From NCBI GenBank assembly GCA_017549385.1, contig JAFYUX010000051.1, positions 1-5,365 of the forward strand: DNA of 5,365 nucleotides, written 5' to 3'. The notes under the pieces are model-generated. The model was given only the letters and a program-made list of their open reading frames with translations. It had not been told where the DNA came from and did not search any database. The number at the start of each line of letters is the position of its first letter. Positions within the stretch are counted from its first letter, which is position 1. This DNA comes from Bacillota bacterium. Lineage in GTDB: Bacteria > Bacillota > Clostridia > Peptostreptococcales > Anaerovoracaceae. A program made the position numbers and the translations under genes. Below, in pieces: positions 4,889-5,365 of the stretch.

Positions 4889-5365
4889 TTACTTGTAGAG
4901 CTTAAAGAAATTGATGATGCCCTGGGCATCGGCAGCAGCAAGTTTGCCTCTGTATGAGTCTGACTTAAGGAGTTCGACTTCCTGCTGATTAGTATAGAAG
5001 CCGTGTTCAATAAGAACTGCAGGCATCTTTGTATTTACTATTACGTGGAAACTCTCTACCTTTACGCCTCTATCCTTGATAGTTGGAATAGCCGCTAAAG
5101 TCGCCGCTCTGATAGATTTTGCAGCCTGTTCAGCATCCGGGTCTTCGCCATTGTGGTAAATTTCCCAACCGGAAGGAGTTGTCCAGTCTTCGCCGTAGCC
5201 TAAAGCATTTGCATGGATACTCACATAAAGATCTACGTTGCCAGCTTCGTTTGCAATTGCCACTCTTTCTGCAAGAGCTGGATCTGTCTTATCATCCTCT
5301 GCAACTGTCATTATTACTTTTATACCCGCTTTTTCAAGAATAGGCTTGATTTTATATGCAACATC
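4889..5365 (-). CDS. N-acetylmuramoyl-L-alanine amidase (Amidase_3), C-terminal part; 5' end beyond right edge
   Basis: A cell-wall hydrolase that cleaves the amide bond between N-acetylmuramic acid and the stem peptide. The frame is open to the right edge, giving 158 visible residues before the TAA (4891-4889). The Met at 5311 lies inside the conserved domain, so it is not the true start. In visible-fragment numbering: DVAYKIKPILEKAGIKVIMT (1-20) is the helix and strand before the usual LTR motif, with Val21 where Arg is common. LAERVAIAN (31-39) and DLYVSIHANA (45-54) follow, with zinc ligand His51. GWEIYH (66-71) is next, and AVLIEHGFYTN (116-126) carries catalytic Glu120. The domain ends at the C-terminus FFKLYK with no further module. 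The first zinc ligands and any signal peptide or cell-wall-binding domain are off-window. It precedes the NUDIX gene by 23 bp, suggesting an operon with no obvious functional tie. Unlike the amidase at 2094, this one looks conventional where visible. Confidence 0.9.
   Translation of the reverse strand, partial: DVAYKIKPILEKAGIKVIMTVAEDDKTDPALAERVAIANEAGNVDLYVSIHANALGYGEDWTTPSGWEIYHNGEDPDAEQAAKSIRAATLAAIPTIKDRGVKVESFHVIVNTKMPAVLIEHGFYTNQQEVELLKSDSYRGKLAAADAQGIINFFKLYK

Noticed and set aside
4889..5311. Reading the right-hand amidase as a complete 140-residue protein starting at the Met at 5311
   Set aside because: The frame continues upstream without a stop to the window edge and encodes conserved Amidase_3 sequence, so the gene is truncated by the window and does not start at 5311.
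5119..5343. Plus-strand frame antisense to the right-hand amidase
   Set aside because: The minus-strand reading carries clear Amidase_3 motifs. The plus-strand product is Leu/His-rich shadow sequence.
1..5365. CRISPR array, insertion sequence, prophage or defence system
   Set aside because: No direct-repeat array, terminal inverted repeats flanking a transposase, integrase, or defence-associated domain was seen. The amidases alone are not evidence of a prophage.

Overview
The window looks like ordinary chromosome from a low-to-moderate-GC Firmicute, most likely a member of the Clostridia (Lachnospiraceae/Eubacteriales-like). The clues are strong AGGAGG-type ribosome binding sites, use of GTG and TTG starts, an adjacent pyrB-pyrI pair (class B aspartate transcarbamoylase), and a clostridial-type small amidase beginning with an SPSxQ motif. 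I see no rRNA or tRNA gene, CRISPR array, insertion sequence, integrase or phage structural gene. The taxon is inferred from gene content only.

Left part, minus strand (1-1914): an MscS-type mechanosensitive channel gene, then after an 85-bp gap pyrB and the first 25 codons of pyrI, which runs off the left edge. pyrB and pyrI are separated by one base and look translationally coupled. The gap before pyrB carries three CCGG tetramers and a partial match to the PyrR binding-loop consensus.

Middle part, plus strand (2094-4104): after a 179-bp divergent intergenic region comes a small Amidase_3-like peptidoglycan amidase, then a weak terminator and promoter-like region. A second plus-strand pair follows: a PlsC-type lysophosphatidate acyltransferase with a TTG start, overlapping by one base a divergent, ACT-less prephenate-dehydratase-like protein that lacks key catalytic residues. 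A strong hairpin terminator at 4120-4158 closes this operon and probably serves the convergent operon too.

Right part, minus strand (4194-5365): a NUDIX hydrolase resembling isopentenyl-diphosphate isomerase-type NUDIX proteins, preceded 23 bp upstream by a conventional Amidase_3 N-acetylmuramoyl-L-alanine amidase whose 5' end lies beyond the right edge.

The genes cover pyrimidine biosynthesis, osmotic safety, phospholipid synthesis and cell-wall hydrolysis. They form at least four transcription units and do not look like one dedicated system. The least ordinary items are the prephenate-dehydratase-like protein co-translated with PlsC, the amidase with a Gln where the first zinc-binding His is expected, and possible regulatory structures upstream of pyrB and mscS. 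I found no convincing evidence of a wholly new biological system. No gene-free stretch exceeds about 180 bases.
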